Below are positions 1-8,139 of a stretch of DNA of 64,000 nt, piece after piece. A model generated the notes under the pieces. That model saw only the letters and a program-made list of their open reading frames with translations, was not told the DNA's origin and made no database searches. The stretch comes from Cupriavidus sp. YR651 (GTDB lineage: Bacteria > Pseudomonadota > Gammaproteobacteria > Burkholderiales > Burkholderiaceae): NCBI RefSeq assembly GCF_900101625.1, contig NZ_FMYZ01000001.1, forward strand, positions 1,024,304-1,088,303, read 5' to 3'. Within the stretch, counting starts at the first letter, position 1, and each line of letters begins with the position of its first letter. The position numbers were made by a program, and so were the translations under genes.

Positions 1-875
1 GCGACAGCTATCTGCTGCTCGCACCCGAACACGGCGGCAGGCTGGTGCGCTGGGTGCATCGCGGCGAGGACATCCTCTACTGGCCAGACGATGCCGACTG
101 GGCGCGCGTTGCCAAGGTGCGCGGCGGCAATCCGCTGCTGTTTCCGTTTATCGGCAGGCATTTCGTCGACGGCGCGCCCGGCAAATGGCGCGACCCCGCA
201 GGCGCCGTGCACGAACTTGGGCAGCATGGATTTGCACGCGATCTGCCTTTTACGGTCTCGGCGTTTTCTGACGTCGCCGTGTGCATGACGCTGGCATCTT
301 CCGCGGCCACGCGTGAAGGCTACCCGTACGATTTCGCGTTCTCCGTGCGCTATCAGCTACTGGCCGACGGGCTTGAGGTAGCGCTGCAAACCCGCAACAC
401 GGGGGATCGACCGCTGCCGTATTACGCCGGGCATCATTTCTACTTCGCCCTGCCCCATCTGCAGCGCGCGGCGAGTGAACTGTCGATGCCCGCCGCAGAG
501 CGCGTACGGCAATCGCCGGATGGTGGCCTCACAAAGCCGGAGGCCGGCGATGGCGAGTATCGGCTCAACGACGGCCGACTGCAGGACACCTTTCACGTGT
601 TGCGTGCGCCGGGTCCGGTCAGCCTGGCGTTGCCGGGACGCTCGATCCGGCTGGCATTGGACGATGCCGACGGCGAAGATCTACACGGCGCGCGCTGGCA
701 CGCGGTGACCACATGGACGGAGCGCGACGACTCGGACTTTTATTGCGTGGAGCCGTGGCTGGGCCTGCCGAACGCCATCCACCATGGGCAAGGATTGCGG
801 TGGCTGGCCGCGGGGCAGGAGGAAAGCGCCGTGTGCCGGCTGCTGCTGGCTGGCGACGTCATCCGCAACAGTTGA
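1..875 (+). CDS. Aldose 1-epimerase family protein, 5' end outside the window
   Basis: The frame is already open at base 3 and runs to a TGA at 873-875, so the start codon lies upstream and about 290 residues are visible. The sequence has the pattern of the galactose-mutarotase-like beta-sandwich family (COG2017): a Gly-rich GGRLVRW strand at the left edge, PLLFPFIGR, a paired-histidine stretch GHHFYFALP in the middle, and an acidic VEPWLGLPN segment near the C-terminus. In the family a His acts as general acid and a Glu as base in converting alpha and beta anomers of free or phosphorylated hexoses; which residues do this here is inference. Cytoplasmic, no signal peptide seen in the visible part. 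The substrate cannot be told. The next gene lies on the other strand. Confidence 0.75.
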   Translation, partial: DSYLLLAPEHGGRLVRWVHRGEDILYWPDDADWARVAKVRGGNPLLFPFIGRHFVDGAPGKWRDPAGAVHELGQHGFARDLPFTVSAFSDVAVCMTLASSAATREGYPYDFAFSVRYQLLADGLEVALQTRNTGDRPLPYYAGHHFYFALPHLQRAASELSMPAAERVRQSPDGGLTKPEAGDGEYRLNDGRLQDTFHVLRAPGPVSLALPGRSIRLALDDADGEDLHGARWHAVTTWTERDDSDFYCVEPWLGLPNAIHHGQGLRWLAAGQEESAVCRLLLAGDVIRNS

Positions 876-930
876 TGCCGAGGCCGGAGAAGATCACCCG
901 GCCATCGCCCTGCCACGACTTCGCCGGTGC

Positions 931-1320
931 CTATCGAATCAAGTGTTCGAAGTCGAGCCCGCCGATCAGCACCGAGGGATCGGCCTGGGTCCTCGAATTG
1001 AAATCGATCTGACGAGGCTCCTGCCATGCGTCGAGCTTGGCAGGCAAGGCATCCAGGTATTCCGCGAACCGGATCTCTCCGCCCGACGAGAACAATCGGT
1101 CCACCTCGTAGCCGTCCCATGACAGCGTGATATCCAGCGGATGCGCAAAGCGGCCACCGCTCGCGCGGGCGGTGCCCCAGATACGCAAGCACGCAGGCAA
1201 ATCCGCACGATCGGCGGGAAGCACCTCGGTGTGGAGCGTTCCCTGGGACAGCTTGCGGATGCGCTCGACAATGCGGGGCAGCAGTTCACTCGTGAATCGT
1301 TGGGCAGGGGCGGGATGCAC
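931..1320 (-). CDS. Hypothetical protein, about 129 residues, GTG start likely
   Basis: Not recognised. The frame is open upstream to 1608, but only the part from about 1320 reads like a folded protein; the upstream part is Arg/Pro/Gly-rich and looks like translated intergenic DNA. A GTG at 1318-1320 gives a 129-residue protein, rich in Leu, Arg and Asp, with a run of alternating hydrophobic residues around ITLSWDGYEVDRLFSSGGEI and a C-terminus ending in LDFEHLIR. No signal peptide, membrane helix, cysteine pair or known motif is visible. The Shine-Dalgarno upstream of the GTG is weak. It converges with the aldose-epimerase-like gene and diverges from the chemotaxis receptor gene. The call rests on length and composition only. 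Confidence 0.45.
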   Translation of the reverse strand: MHPAPAQRFTSELLPRIVERIRKLSQGTLHTEVLPADRADLPACLRIWGTARASGGRFAHPLDITLSWDGYEVDRLFSSGGEIRFAEYLDALPAKLDAWQEPRQIDFNSRTQADPSVLIGGLDFEHLIR

Positions 1321-1505
1321 GGGGGATGTCTCGGATCTTGTTGTGGCCGCTATTTTGCGCCCGGATGCCGGGGGCCGGGGGTGGTTTTCCGACAACGCCC
1401 CGACACGGATGCCCATATCGGGGGGCCAGCGACCGGACACCCCCCTAGGTAGACCCACCCTACAGATTCCCGCGCCCCCTGCCGTAGACCGAAATAGCGC
1501 CGCCA

Positions 1506-1522
1506 AACGTGCATGGCACGTT
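1506..1522. repeat. 17-bp perfect inverted repeat upstream of the chemotaxis receptor
   Basis: AACGTGC-ATG-GCACGTT, two perfect 7-bp arms around a 3-bp centre, 66 bp before the receptor ATG. It has the size and spacing of a dimeric-regulator operator, but could also be chance in GC-rich DNA. No regulator is known from the sequence. Confidence 0.35.
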
Positions 1523-1588
1523 CCGGTTGCGCCCTGACCCGCAATATGAGGCCGGACGCCAGACGTCGAAGCTACAAGGGAGGAGACA

Positions 1589-3214
1589 ATGTTGAAGCCG
1601 TTATCCATTCGGGGCTATCTCAGCCTCATGGTCGCTTTTTTTGCTGTCGCACTAGGAATCGGCGCCGCCACCGGCCTGCTGTCCATGCAGGCGAACAATA
1701 CCTCGCTCAGGCAGATGTACACGGTCGATACGCCGGCAGTGGCGGATCTGGAAGGCAGCGCCGGTCAACTGCTGCGCCTGCGGCTGGCGCTGGCCACCTA
1801 CGCCTCGCTCACGGAGCTCGGCGATCAGGAAGGCGCCGCTGCCGTGCTCAAACGGTTCGACCAGTACCTGAAGGCGTCCACGGAACGCCAGGACCACTAC
1901 CTGGCTGGTGTCGACAAGGGCGATGCCGGCCAGCAGGGCCTGATCGGCGAAATGCAGGCCAAACGTGACAAATTCCTCAAGGAGGGGATCGATCCGGCCC
2001 TCGCGGCACTGAAGGGCGGCGACAAGCAAACGTTCCTCGACGTGCAGGCCCACAAGCTGCCGCCGCTCTATGGCGCCTATGAAAAGGCCATGCTCGCCCT
2101 GGAAAAGCTCCAGCTCGACCGAGGCGAGCAGCGGTATCAGGAGGCACAGGCACGCTTCAGGCAGGTCAGCATCGCCGTGGCGGTCGGCCTGGCGGGCGCG
2201 TTGCTGCTGAGCTGGCTGGGCCGCGCGGCGCTGATGCGCGCGATTGTCGACCCCGTTGACGCCGCCATCGCCCAGTTCCAGCGCATCGCCAAGGGCGACC
2301 TGACGGGGGAAGTCACGGTCCGCAGCGACAACGAAATGGGCAAGCTGAGCGCCGCGCTGCAGACCATGCAGGCCTCCCTGATCCAGACCGTCGGCACCGT
2401 GCGCCACGGCACCGAGTCCATCAACACGGGCGTTCAGGAAATTTCCGCCGGCAACACCGACCTGTCGCAGCGCACGGAGGAACAGGCCGCCTCGCTCGAG
2501 GAAACCGCGGCCAGCATGGAGCAGCTCACGTCGACCGTCAAACAGACCGCCGAGAGCGCCAGGCAGGCCAGCAACCTGGCCCAGGGCGCCTCGGGCCTTG
2601 CCGCGCAGGGTGGCGAGCTCACGCACGAAGTGGTCGGCACGATGCAGAACATCGTCGATGATTCGCGCAAGATCGGCGACATCGTCAGCGTGATCGAAAG
2701 CATCGCGTTCCAGACCAACATCCTCGCCCTCAATGCGGCGGTGGAGGCGGCCCGCGCCGGCGAACAGGGTCGCGGCTTCGCGGTGGTGGCAAGCGAGGTG
2801 CGCGCGCTGGCGCAGCGCAGCGCCGGAGCGGCCAAGGAGATCAAGGGCCTGATCGATGCTTCCACGGCCCGCGTGGAGACCGGCGCCGGGCTGGTTGAAC
2901 GCTCCGGCGCGACGATGGGGGAAATCGTCAGTGCCATCGCGCGCGTCAGCGAGATCATGAACGAGATCGCCGCGGCGGCCGCCGAGCAGAGCAGCGGCAT
3001 CGACCAGGTCAACGTGGCCGTGGCGCAGATGGACGAAGTCACGCAACAGAACGCGGCATTGGTGGAGCAGGCAGCGGCGGCGGCAGGATCATTGGAGGAG
3101 CAGGCGCAGAGATTGTCCGACGCCGTGGCGGTGTTCCGGATTGGCGGGGACACGACACACCACACGCGCAGGACGCTTCAGCCGTCGACGGGACTACGCG
3201 CCCTCCCTGCCTGA
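1589..3214 (+). CDS. Methyl-accepting chemotaxis protein (Tar/Tsr type)
   Basis: A 541-residue transmembrane chemoreceptor. The N-terminus has a membrane helix at about residues 10-30, followed by a periplasmic sensor of about 160 residues predicted to be a four-helix bundle, a second helix at about 190-212, a HAMP domain to about 265, and a long cytoplasmic coiled-coil signalling domain. The hairpin tip that binds CheA/CheW is clear ([20 protein letters not shown]). Gln/Glu-rich heptads on both sides supply methylation sites. The C-terminus ends in TGLRALPA, so there is no NWETF-type pentapeptide for CheR/CheB docking. The start is set by a strong ribosome site (GGGAGGA) 6-7 bases before the ATG. 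Ligand unknown. It is an orphan receptor here, with no che or flagellar genes near. Confidence 0.93.
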   Translation: MLKPLSIRGYLSLMVAFFAVALGIGAATGLLSMQANNTSLRQMYTVDTPAVADLEGSAGQLLRLRLALATYASLTELGDQEGAAAVLKRFDQYLKASTERQDHYLAGVDKGDAGQQGLIGEMQAKRDKFLKEGIDPALAALKGGDKQTFLDVQAHKLPPLYGAYEKAMLALEKLQLDRGEQRYQEAQARFRQVSIAVAVGLAGALLLSWLGRAALMRAIVDPVDAAIAQFQRIAKGDLTGEVTVRSDNEMGKLSAALQTMQASLIQTVGTVRHGTESINTGVQEISAGNTDLSQRTEEQAASLEETAASMEQLTSTVKQTAESARQASNLAQGASGLAAQGGELTHEVVGTMQNIVDDSRKIGDIVSVIESIAFQTNILALNAAVEAARAGEQGRGFAVVASEVRALAQRSAGAAKEIKGLIDASTARVETGAGLVERSGATMGEIVSAIARVSEIMNEIAAAAAEQSSGIDQVNVAVAQMDEVTQQNAALVEQAAAAAGSLEEQAQRLSDAVAVFRIGGDTTHHTRRTLQPSTGLRALPA

Positions 3215-3228
3215 GATCATCCGGGAGA

Positions 3229-3255
3229 GTCTTCGCCTCACAATGAGGCGAAGAC
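3229..3255 (+). terminator. Hairpin downstream of the chemotaxis receptor gene
   Basis: A perfect 12-bp stem (GTCTTCGCCTCA / TGAGGCGAAGAC) with a 3-base loop starts 15 bp after the stop codon. No T tract follows, so it may be a terminator helped by Rho or a 3'-end stabilising hairpin. Confidence 0.55.
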
Positions 3256-3269
3256 GTCACGTCAGCGGC

Positions 3270-3299
3270 TTGCGTTGACCGCGCCATCCCGCGTAGAAT
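3270..3299 (+). promoter_or_regulatory. Sigma70-like promoter for tRNA-Gly
   Basis: TTGCGT at 3270-3275 and TAGAAT at 3294-3299 with an 18-bp spacer; the expected start point is about 4-6 bases before the mature tRNA 5' end at 3310. Confidence 0.5.
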
Positions 3300-3309
3300 C
3301 GCGCTTCTT

Positions 3310-3384
3310 GCGGGCGTCGTATAATGGCCATTACCTTAGCTTCCCAAGCTAAAGACGTGGGTTCGATTCCCATCGCCCGCTCCA
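3310..3384 (+). tRNA. tRNA-Gly, anticodon CCC
   Basis: Folds as a complete cloverleaf. The acceptor stem pairs GCGGGCG at 3310-3316 with CGCCCGC at 3374-3380. The anticodon stem TTAGC/GCTAA encloses the loop TTCCCAA, giving anticodon CCC (reads GGG). The T arm has the usual GTTCGATTC. The discriminator T and an encoded CCA follow at 3381-3384. No integrase or direct repeat of the tRNA 3' end was seen nearby, so it does not look like a used attachment site. Confidence 0.95.
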
Positions 3385-3398
3385 CCTCTGATTGAACG

Positions 3399-3455
3399 AG
3401 CCGCCTCTGGCACCCGGTCGAAACACCGATCGGCGATCCGCCCGGCGGCTTTTTG
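3399..3455 (+). terminator. Long hairpin with T tract after tRNA-Gly
   Basis: AGCCGCC at 3399-3405 pairs with GGCGGCT at 3444-3450, directly followed by TTTTGTTG. Inside the loop a second stem forms (CCGGTCG with CGATCGG, one G-U pair). This looks like the terminator of the tRNA transcript. It overlaps upstream in-frame codons of the trmB frame, which argues that trmB translation begins after it. Confidence 0.5.
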
Positions 3456-3460
3456 TTGCC

Positions 3461-4249
3461 ATGCTCCCCCAAGACGCCAGTACCGAACCGACGCCGGCCG
3501 AGGACGCCGAGACCGCGTCCGGACAGTCCGACTCCGCCTCCGACGCCACGCACCAGCCGGGCGACGATGTCGCGCACCCGCGCCGTATCCGCTCGTTCGT
3601 GCGCCGCGCCGGACGGACCTCGACCGGCCAGCAGCGCGCCATCGATGAACTCGGCCCGCGCTTCCTGGTGCCCTACAGCCCCGCCCCGCTCGACTGGGCG
3701 GCGACGTTCGGGCGTACCGGGCCGGCCATCCTCGAGATCGGCTTTGGCATGGGCGAGACGACCGCCCATATCGCCCAGTTGCGCCCGCAGGACAACTTCC
3801 TGGGCTGCGAGGTCCATGAGCCGGGCGTGGGCGCCCTGCTCAAGCTGACGGGCGAACGCGGCATCGAGAATGTGCGCATCCTCCAGCACGACGCGGTCGA
3901 AGTGGTCGCCCACATGCTGACCGAGGACTCGCTGGACGGCGTGCATATCTTCTTCCCCGATCCCTGGCACAAGAAGCGCCACAACAAGCGCAGGCTGGTG
4001 CAGCCTCCCCTGGTCAAGCTGCTGGCCAGCCGGCTCAAGCCGGGCGGCTATCTCCATTGCGCGACGGACTGGGAGGAATACGCCCACCAGATGGTCGAGG
4101 TGCTGGCAGGGGAGCCGATGCTGGAGAACACGTCCAGCGCTGCGGACGGCTTTGCCGAACGCCCCGACTATCGCCCCATCACCAAGTTCGAGAAGCGCGG
4201 CATCCGCCTGGGGCACGGCGTGTGGGACGTGGTGTTCCGCAAGCGTTGA
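3461..4249 (+). CDS. trmB: tRNA (guanine-N7-)-methyltransferase
   Basis: 262 residues. Uses S-adenosylmethionine to methylate guanine 46 in the variable loop of tRNAs; cytoplasmic. The SAM site is [12 protein letters not shown] at about residues 88-99, and the family's signature [14 protein letters not shown] lies at about 165-178. The first 45 residues are an acidic, Ser/Thr/Ala-rich extension that Escherichia coli TrmB lacks, followed by a conserved [12 protein letters not shown] segment. The frame is open back to 3392, but that stretch overlaps the terminator of the tRNA gene, so the ATG at 3461 is preferred; its ribosome site is poor. Converges with uppP across a strong shared terminator. 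Confidence 0.95.
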   Translation: MLPQDASTEPTPAEDAETASGQSDSASDATHQPGDDVAHPRRIRSFVRRAGRTSTGQQRAIDELGPRFLVPYSPAPLDWAATFGRTGPAILEIGFGMGETTAHIAQLRPQDNFLGCEVHEPGVGALLKLTGERGIENVRILQHDAVEVVAHMLTEDSLDGVHIFFPDPWHKKRHNKRRLVQPPLVKLLASRLKPGGYLHCATDWEEYAHQMVEVLAGEPMLENTSSAADGFAERPDYRPITKFEKRGIRLGHGVWDVVFRKR

Positions 4250-4264
4250 TCCGCACTTCCTCGC

Positions 4265-4312
4265 CCAAACAAAAAGGCGTGGCACCCATCGGGGCCACGC
4301 CTTTTTGTTTGG
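4265..4312. terminator. Bidirectional terminator between trmB and uppP
   Basis: Perfect 19-bp inverted repeat (4265-4283 with 4294-4312) around a 10-base loop. The arms hold a GC core (GGCGTGGC) flanked by A5 on the left and T5 on the right, so both strands give a GC stem followed by a U run. It serves the two convergent genes. Confidence 0.88.
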
Positions 4313-4380
4313 CATTTGCCGGCGTCTCGGATTGCCATCGAGCCACCATCAAGCCGCCATCGAGCCAAATTCAGGCCCCA

Positions 4381-5262
4381 TCACGCGTGCCAGGAAACCA
4401 GGCCCGTCCACGCCGTTACCAGCACGACGATGCCGAAGACGATGCGATACCAGGCGAACGGCTTGAAGTCGTGCGTGGCCACGAATCGCAGCAGCCAGCG
4501 CACGCACAGGAACGCCGACAGGAACGCGAACACGAAACCCACGCCGAAAACGCCCAGGTCGTCAGCCGACAGCAGCGCGCGGGCCTTGTACAGCTCGTAC
4601 ACCGTGGCGCCGAAAATCACCGGGATCGCCAGGAAGAACGAGAACTCGGTGGCCACCTGACGCGACAGGCCAAACAGCATGCCGCCGATGATCGTCGCCC
4701 CGGAGCGCGAGGTGCCCGGCACCAGCGCAAAGCACTGGGCAAGGCCGACCTTGAGCGCATCGCGCCAGTTCAGGTCGTCCACGGACTCGATGCGCGGCGC
4801 GCCAGCCTTGGCGGCTTCCAGCAAGGCATTGCCCTGCGGATGGGAAACCGTGCCGCGGCGCGCGTCGCGCCATTCCGCCAGCAAAATCACCACGCCGCCA
4901 ACGATGAACGCCATCGCCACCGTGATCGGATTGAACAGATGGGCCTTGATCCATTTGCCGAAAACCAGTGCCAGCACGATGGCGGGCACCGTGGCCACGA
5001 TCACGTTGATGGCAAAGCGCTGGGCCTTGGGATCGGAGGCCAGGCCGCCCACGACGCTGCCGATGCGACGGCGGAATTCCCAGCACACCGCCAGGATCGC
5101 GCCAAACTGGATGACGATCTCGAAAATCTTGCCTTTCTCGTCGTTGAAATCCAGCAACTGCCCGGCAAGGATCAGGTGACCGGTACTGGAAATGGGCAGG
5201 AACTCAGTCAGTCCTTCGACGATGCCGAGGATGACGGCTTTCAGGGCGAGTGCAATGTCCAT
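4381..5262 (-). CDS. uppP: Undecaprenyl-diphosphate phosphatase (UppP/BacA)
   Basis: 293-residue polytopic membrane enzyme that dephosphorylates undecaprenyl pyrophosphate, recycling the lipid carrier used for peptidoglycan, O-antigen and exopolysaccharide. Both signatures are intact: [15 protein letters not shown] at about residues 17-31 (catalytic Glu and Ser) and [10 protein letters not shown] near residue 180 (catalytic Arg). About eight hydrophobic helices are visible. Length is close to the 273 residues of the E. coli enzyme, with a slightly longer loop rich in charged residues at about 130-155. Probably follows the DUF1439 lipoprotein gene in the same direction with a 79-bp gap containing a hairpin. 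Confidence 0.96.
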   Translation of the reverse strand: MDIALALKAVILGIVEGLTEFLPISSTGHLILAGQLLDFNDEKGKIFEIVIQFGAILAVCWEFRRRIGSVVGGLASDPKAQRFAINVIVATVPAIVLALVFGKWIKAHLFNPITVAMAFIVGGVVILLAEWRDARRGTVSHPQGNALLEAAKAGAPRIESVDDLNWRDALKVGLAQCFALVPGTSRSGATIIGGMLFGLSRQVATEFSFFLAIPVIFGATVYELYKARALLSADDLGVFGVGFVFAFLSAFLCVRWLLRFVATHDFKPFAWYRIVFGIVVLVTAWTGLVSWHA

Positions 5263-5294
5263 GCGGATTCAGGAAGGATGGAGGGCGCGGTCAG

Positions 5295-5315
5295 GCCCGC
5301 ACGGCTCGTGCGGGC
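5295..5315. other. Short perfect hairpin between the DUF1439 gene and uppP
   Basis: 9-bp perfect arms (GCCCGCACG / CGTGCGGGC) around a 3-base loop, 33 bp upstream of the uppP start codon on the minus strand. No U tract on either side, so it is more likely an mRNA structure than a terminator. Confidence 0.4.
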
Positions 5316-5341
5316 GCGTCGGCATTATTGTTGATCTGGAT

Positions 5342-5911
5342 TTACGGCCGATTAATCTTGACGTTGATACCGTCCGGCAAGACTGTGATTGTACCGGGCT
5401 CAACGTTAGTGCCGGCCACGCGCAATTGCTCCGGCTTGAATGTATAGAGCGGATAGCCCTGCAGCAACTGTTCCGACAAGATGCCGCCCAGCGCATTGAG
5501 CTGGCGCGCGAACTGCGCGGGCATGCCCTGCACGTCGAACTGCCTGACCTCGGGGTCCTGCAGCACCAGCGATCGCGTGGGCGCGTCGTAGCGCAGCGCG
5601 CTTTCCAGCGCGAAGCGACCGGTCAGGGGCTGGCGAAAGAACAGGCGATTGTCGATGGTGGCGTCGAACTGCACCGTCACACGGTTGCGCGGGGCATCCA
5701 GCGCGAGCTGCGGATTGGCCAGCTGGATATCGAACAACTCCATATAGCGCTTGTTAAACGGAAACTTGCGCTCCAGCGCCGACTGCAACTGACTTTGGGA
5801 AAACGTGTACTCATTGGTCAGGCCGCTGCAGGCAGCGATCCAGACAGTAGCCGCGGCGGCGGTGGCGATGCCGGCAGCCGTCAGCCAGCGCCGGCGTGTC
5901 ATCGCGATCAT
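5342..5911 (-). CDS. DUF1439 family lipoprotein
   Basis: 189 residues from the ATG at 5911, chosen because a strong ribosome site (GGAGG) lies 7 bases before it; an ATG three codons later is the alternative. The N-terminus is a twin-Arg-flanked hydrophobic signal ending in a lipobox IAAC at about residue 25, so the mature protein is predicted to be lipid-anchored in the outer membrane or periplasm. The rest (SQSQLQSALERKFP, then beta-rich segments and the end INVKINRP) matches the DUF1439/YceB-like family, whose molecular role is not established; a tubular lipid-binding fold is known for relatives. Lies 37 bp after the YkgJ-like gene, probably in one transcript. Confidence 0.8.
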   Translation of the reverse strand: MIAMTRRRWLTAAGIATAAAATVWIAACSGLTNEYTFSQSQLQSALERKFPFNKRYMELFDIQLANPQLALDAPRNRVTVQFDATIDNRLFFRQPLTGRFALESALRYDAPTRSLVLQDPEVRQFDVQGMPAQFARQLNALGGILSEQLLQGYPLYTFKPEQLRVAGTNVEPGTITVLPDGINVKINRP

Positions 5912-5948
5912 CGTGAAACCTCCAGGAAACAGGTTGCGGGCCCGTCGG

Positions 5949-6236
5949 TCAGGCTGCAACGATGGCGGGCGCCGTCAGGATCTCCAGCCGGGTCAGCCAG
6001 TGCAGCGCCGCTTCGCGCGAATCCCCGCACATCTCGGCGGACGGACGCAGGCCGCCACAGAATGCGGGCCGCCCGGGCTGGCCGAATACGGCACAGCGCA
6101 TATCGGGCAGCAATTGGACGCAGGGCTGGCCTGCAGGCTTGCCCTGCGGCATGCCCGGCAGCGGCGACGCGATCGACGGCGCGATGCAGCAGGCGCCGCA
6201 GCCGGCGCGACAGGACAGGTCAGACTGACAAGACAT
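5949..6236 (-). CDS. YkgJ family cysteine-cluster protein
   Basis: 95 residues with many cysteines: [15 protein letters not shown] at the N-terminus, then single Cys residues at about 39, 48, 60 and 70. This is the pattern of the YkgJ/CxxCxxCC family (PF03692), predicted to bind zinc or an Fe-S cluster; no enzymatic role is established. No signal peptide. It is the first gene of a probable operon with the DUF1439 lipoprotein and perhaps uppP, divergent from the TetR regulator. Confidence 0.85.
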   Translation of the reverse strand: MSCQSDLSCRAGCGACCIAPSIASPLPGMPQGKPAGQPCVQLLPDMRCAVFGQPGRPAFCGGLRPSAEMCGDSREAALHWLTRLEILTAPAIVAA

Positions 6237-6394
6237 GATGAGGGTTCTGACGCAAACGCCGTCAATACAAAGGCGCCATTTTGCCTGAGCATGACCGCCA
6301 GACCTGCAACAAAGGGAAACTCAGGCCTCATGCATCACTTTCGAGCCATGCCGACACGCATCCGACGCATGGGAAAATGCCGACCGGCCCTTGC

Positions 6395-6423
6395 TTGACC
6401 ACGTGTCGCGGCTCCTCTACATT
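6395..6423 (+). promoter_or_regulatory. Strong sigma70-like promoter upstream of the TetR gene
   Basis: TTGACC at 6395-6400 and TACATT at 6418-6423 separated by exactly 17 bp; five of six and four of six consensus bases. It lies about 65 bp before the GTG start of the TetR-family gene and is a good place for autoregulation. Confidence 0.55.
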
Positions 6424-6488
6424 ACTGACCCACAAGTTATTTATTTGATGCGACAGCGTGCGGACGCACGCGCCGCCATCCCTGCCCC

Positions 6489-7247
6489 GTGACCCCTGCA
6501 TCGCCCAAGAAAGATCCTGACGCCCGCCGCTGGAACCGGCGCAAGGCCGCGCGCCCGCAAGAACTGGTCGCGGCAGCGCTGGATCTGTTCGTCGAACGCG
6601 GCTTTGCCGCCACCCGGCTGGAAGACGTGGCCGCGGCCGCAGGGGTATCCAAAGGCACCGTCTACCTCTACTTCGCCAACAAGGAAGAACTGTTCAAGAC
6701 CGTGGTTCGCGAGAACCTGGTGCCAGCGCTCGCCAAGGGCATGGACCTGGTGGACACGTTCGAAGGCTCGACCCCGGAACTGCTGCGCGAGTTGTTGCTC
6801 GGCTGGTGGGGGCTCATCGGCGCCACGCCGGTGGCAGGGCTGACCAAGCTGATCATGGCGGAATCGGGCAATTTCCCGGATATCGCACAGTTTTACCAGG
6901 ACGAGGTCATGGGCCCGGGCGACGAACTGTTCGCACGCGTGCTGGCGCGTGGCGTGGCGCGCGGCGAGTTCCGCGCGACGCCCGCCAATCCCACCACGAC
7001 ATTGATGTGCGCACCGCTGGTGTTCCTGATGTTGTGGCAGCGCGCGTTCAGCCAGGTCGCCGTCCAGGAGATCGATCCGGGCGCATTCGTCGACCAGTTG
7101 CTGCAGATCCTGCTGTTTGGCCTGACGACCGGCCCGGCGCGCGACACGCCGCTGCCCCCGCAAGCGGGCCCATATGTCTGGGAACGCATTCGCGACGAAA
7201 TGATGGCCGAGCGTGCCGCCGCGCAGGGGCGCGCCGAGGACGGCTGA
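6489..7247 (+). CDS. TetR/AcrR family transcriptional regulator
   Basis: 252 residues from a GTG. The N-terminal helix-turn-helix is clear: residues 20-70 contain ELVAAALDLFVERGFAATRLEDVAAAAGVSKGTVYLYFANKEEL in order, which I cite in two parts: the helix LVAAALDLFVERGF and the recognition segment VSKGTVYLYFANKEEL. The C-terminal part is helical and hydrophobic, as expected for the ligand-binding and dimer domain (TetR_C_33-like). The ligand is unknown. The divergent neighbour is the YkgJ-like gene; downstream on the same strand are the Pcm-like gene, rhodanese and tolC, so regulation of the tolC group is possible but not shown. Confidence 0.9.
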   Translation: MTPASPKKDPDARRWNRRKAARPQELVAAALDLFVERGFAATRLEDVAAAAGVSKGTVYLYFANKEELFKTVVRENLVPALAKGMDLVDTFEGSTPELLRELLLGWWGLIGATPVAGLTKLIMAESGNFPDIAQFYQDEVMGPGDELFARVLARGVARGEFRATPANPTTTLMCAPLVFLMLWQRAFSQVAVQEIDPGAFVDQLLQILLFGLTTGPARDTPLPPQAGPYVWERIRDEMMAERAAAQGRAEDG

Positions 7248-7471
7248 GGAACGGTGCCCCGGCGCAACACTCCCCCCGGGGAAGCCTTCGCCAATAATCT
7301 GTAAACATCCCAGGGGGGTCCGCAGGGGTAAAATAGCGGGCTTTTACGCAACTTCCCGGCGCGCGCACCAGCCGGCCGGGAAACAGAGTCAACCAGAATC
7401 AACAGCACTGGCAGCGATCGCCGGCGACGGCCGGCAACGCAAGCGCAGCAAGCATTGGAAGGATACGCAAG

Positions 7472-8125
7472 ATGGATCTCGAAAAAGCCCGGTTCAACAT
7501 GATCGAACAGCAAATCCGCCCATGGGACGTGCTGGACCAGGAAATCCTGGACCTGCTGGCCGTGGTCAAGCGGGAGCAGTTCGTGCCGCAGGCCTACGCC
7601 GCGCTGGCTTTCGTCGACATGGAGATCCCCCTGCCGGCCGGCCAGAACATGCTGCCTCCGCGCGTGGAAGCCCGCATCCTGCAGGACCTGAACGTGCGCA
7701 AGCATGAAAACGTCCTGGAAATCGGCGCCGGCTCCGGCTACATGGCCGCCCTGCTCGCCAACCGCGCCCGCCACGTGCTGACCGTGGATATCGAGCCCGA
7801 ACTGGTGACGCTGGCACGCAAGAACCTGGCTGACGCCGGCGTGGCCAACGTGGACGTGGCCGAAGGCAACGCCGCCGAAGGCTGGGCCGCCGCGGCTCCG
7901 TACGATGTGATCTGCGTCTCGGGCTCGGTGCCGGAGATCCCGCAGGCGATGCTGTCGCAGATCAAGGTCGGCGGCCGCATCGCCGTGATCGTCGGCACCG
8001 CACCGGTGATGGAAGCCCGCCTGGTCACCCGCGTATCGGAAAACGAATACCAGTCCGTGAACCTGTTCGAGACGCTGGCCACGCCCCTGCAAGGCGCCGC
8101 ACAGCCCTCGCGTTTCAAGTTCTGA
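7472..8125 (+). CDS. Protein-L-isoaspartate O-methyltransferase-like protein
   Basis: 217 residues. Class I SAM-dependent methyltransferase of the Pcm family: an N-terminal helical part (FNMIEQQIRPWDVLD), a REQFVPQAY segment, the SAM loop VLEIGAGSGYMAALLA at about residues 80-95, and VDIEPELVTLARKNL after it. Pcm enzymes repair isoaspartate, but the strictly kept GQTISQP-type catalytic stretch is replaced here by GQNMLPPRV, so repair activity is doubtful; many proteobacteria carry this second paralogue next to tolC. Ribosome site GAAGGA 8 bases before the ATG. Followed after 14 bp by the rhodanese gene. Confidence 0.88.
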   Translation: MDLEKARFNMIEQQIRPWDVLDQEILDLLAVVKREQFVPQAYAALAFVDMEIPLPAGQNMLPPRVEARILQDLNVRKHENVLEIGAGSGYMAALLANRARHVLTVDIEPELVTLARKNLADAGVANVDVAEGNAAEGWAAAAPYDVICVSGSVPEIPQAMLSQIKVGGRIAVIVGTAPVMEARLVTRVSENEYQSVNLFETLATPLQGAAQPSRFKF

Positions 8126-8139
8126 TCCGGGAGCCCGCC

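Noticed and set aside
1321-1588. FliA (sigma28) promoter for the chemoreceptor
   Set aside because: I could not find a TAAA-N15-GCCGATAA-type pair; the nearest matches are too weak.
1652-3046. 464-residue open frame antisense to the chemoreceptor
   Set aside because: Composition is Arg/His/Gly/Leu-rich without motifs; it mirrors the GC-rich third-position pattern of the real gene.
3310-3384. tRNA-Gly as an integration site for a genomic island
   Set aside because: No integrase, no repeat of the tRNA 3' end and normal core genes on both sides.
3257-4315. 352-residue open frame antisense to tRNA-Gly and trmB
   Set aside because: Would run across a tRNA and two terminators; low-quality composition.
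5295-5315. Intrinsic terminator before uppP
   Set aside because: The stem is perfect but no U run follows on either strand; kept only as a hairpin.
4057-5334. 425-residue plus-strand frame over uppP
   Set aside because: Antisense shadow of uppP, crosses the strong bidirectional terminator region and lacks any domain.
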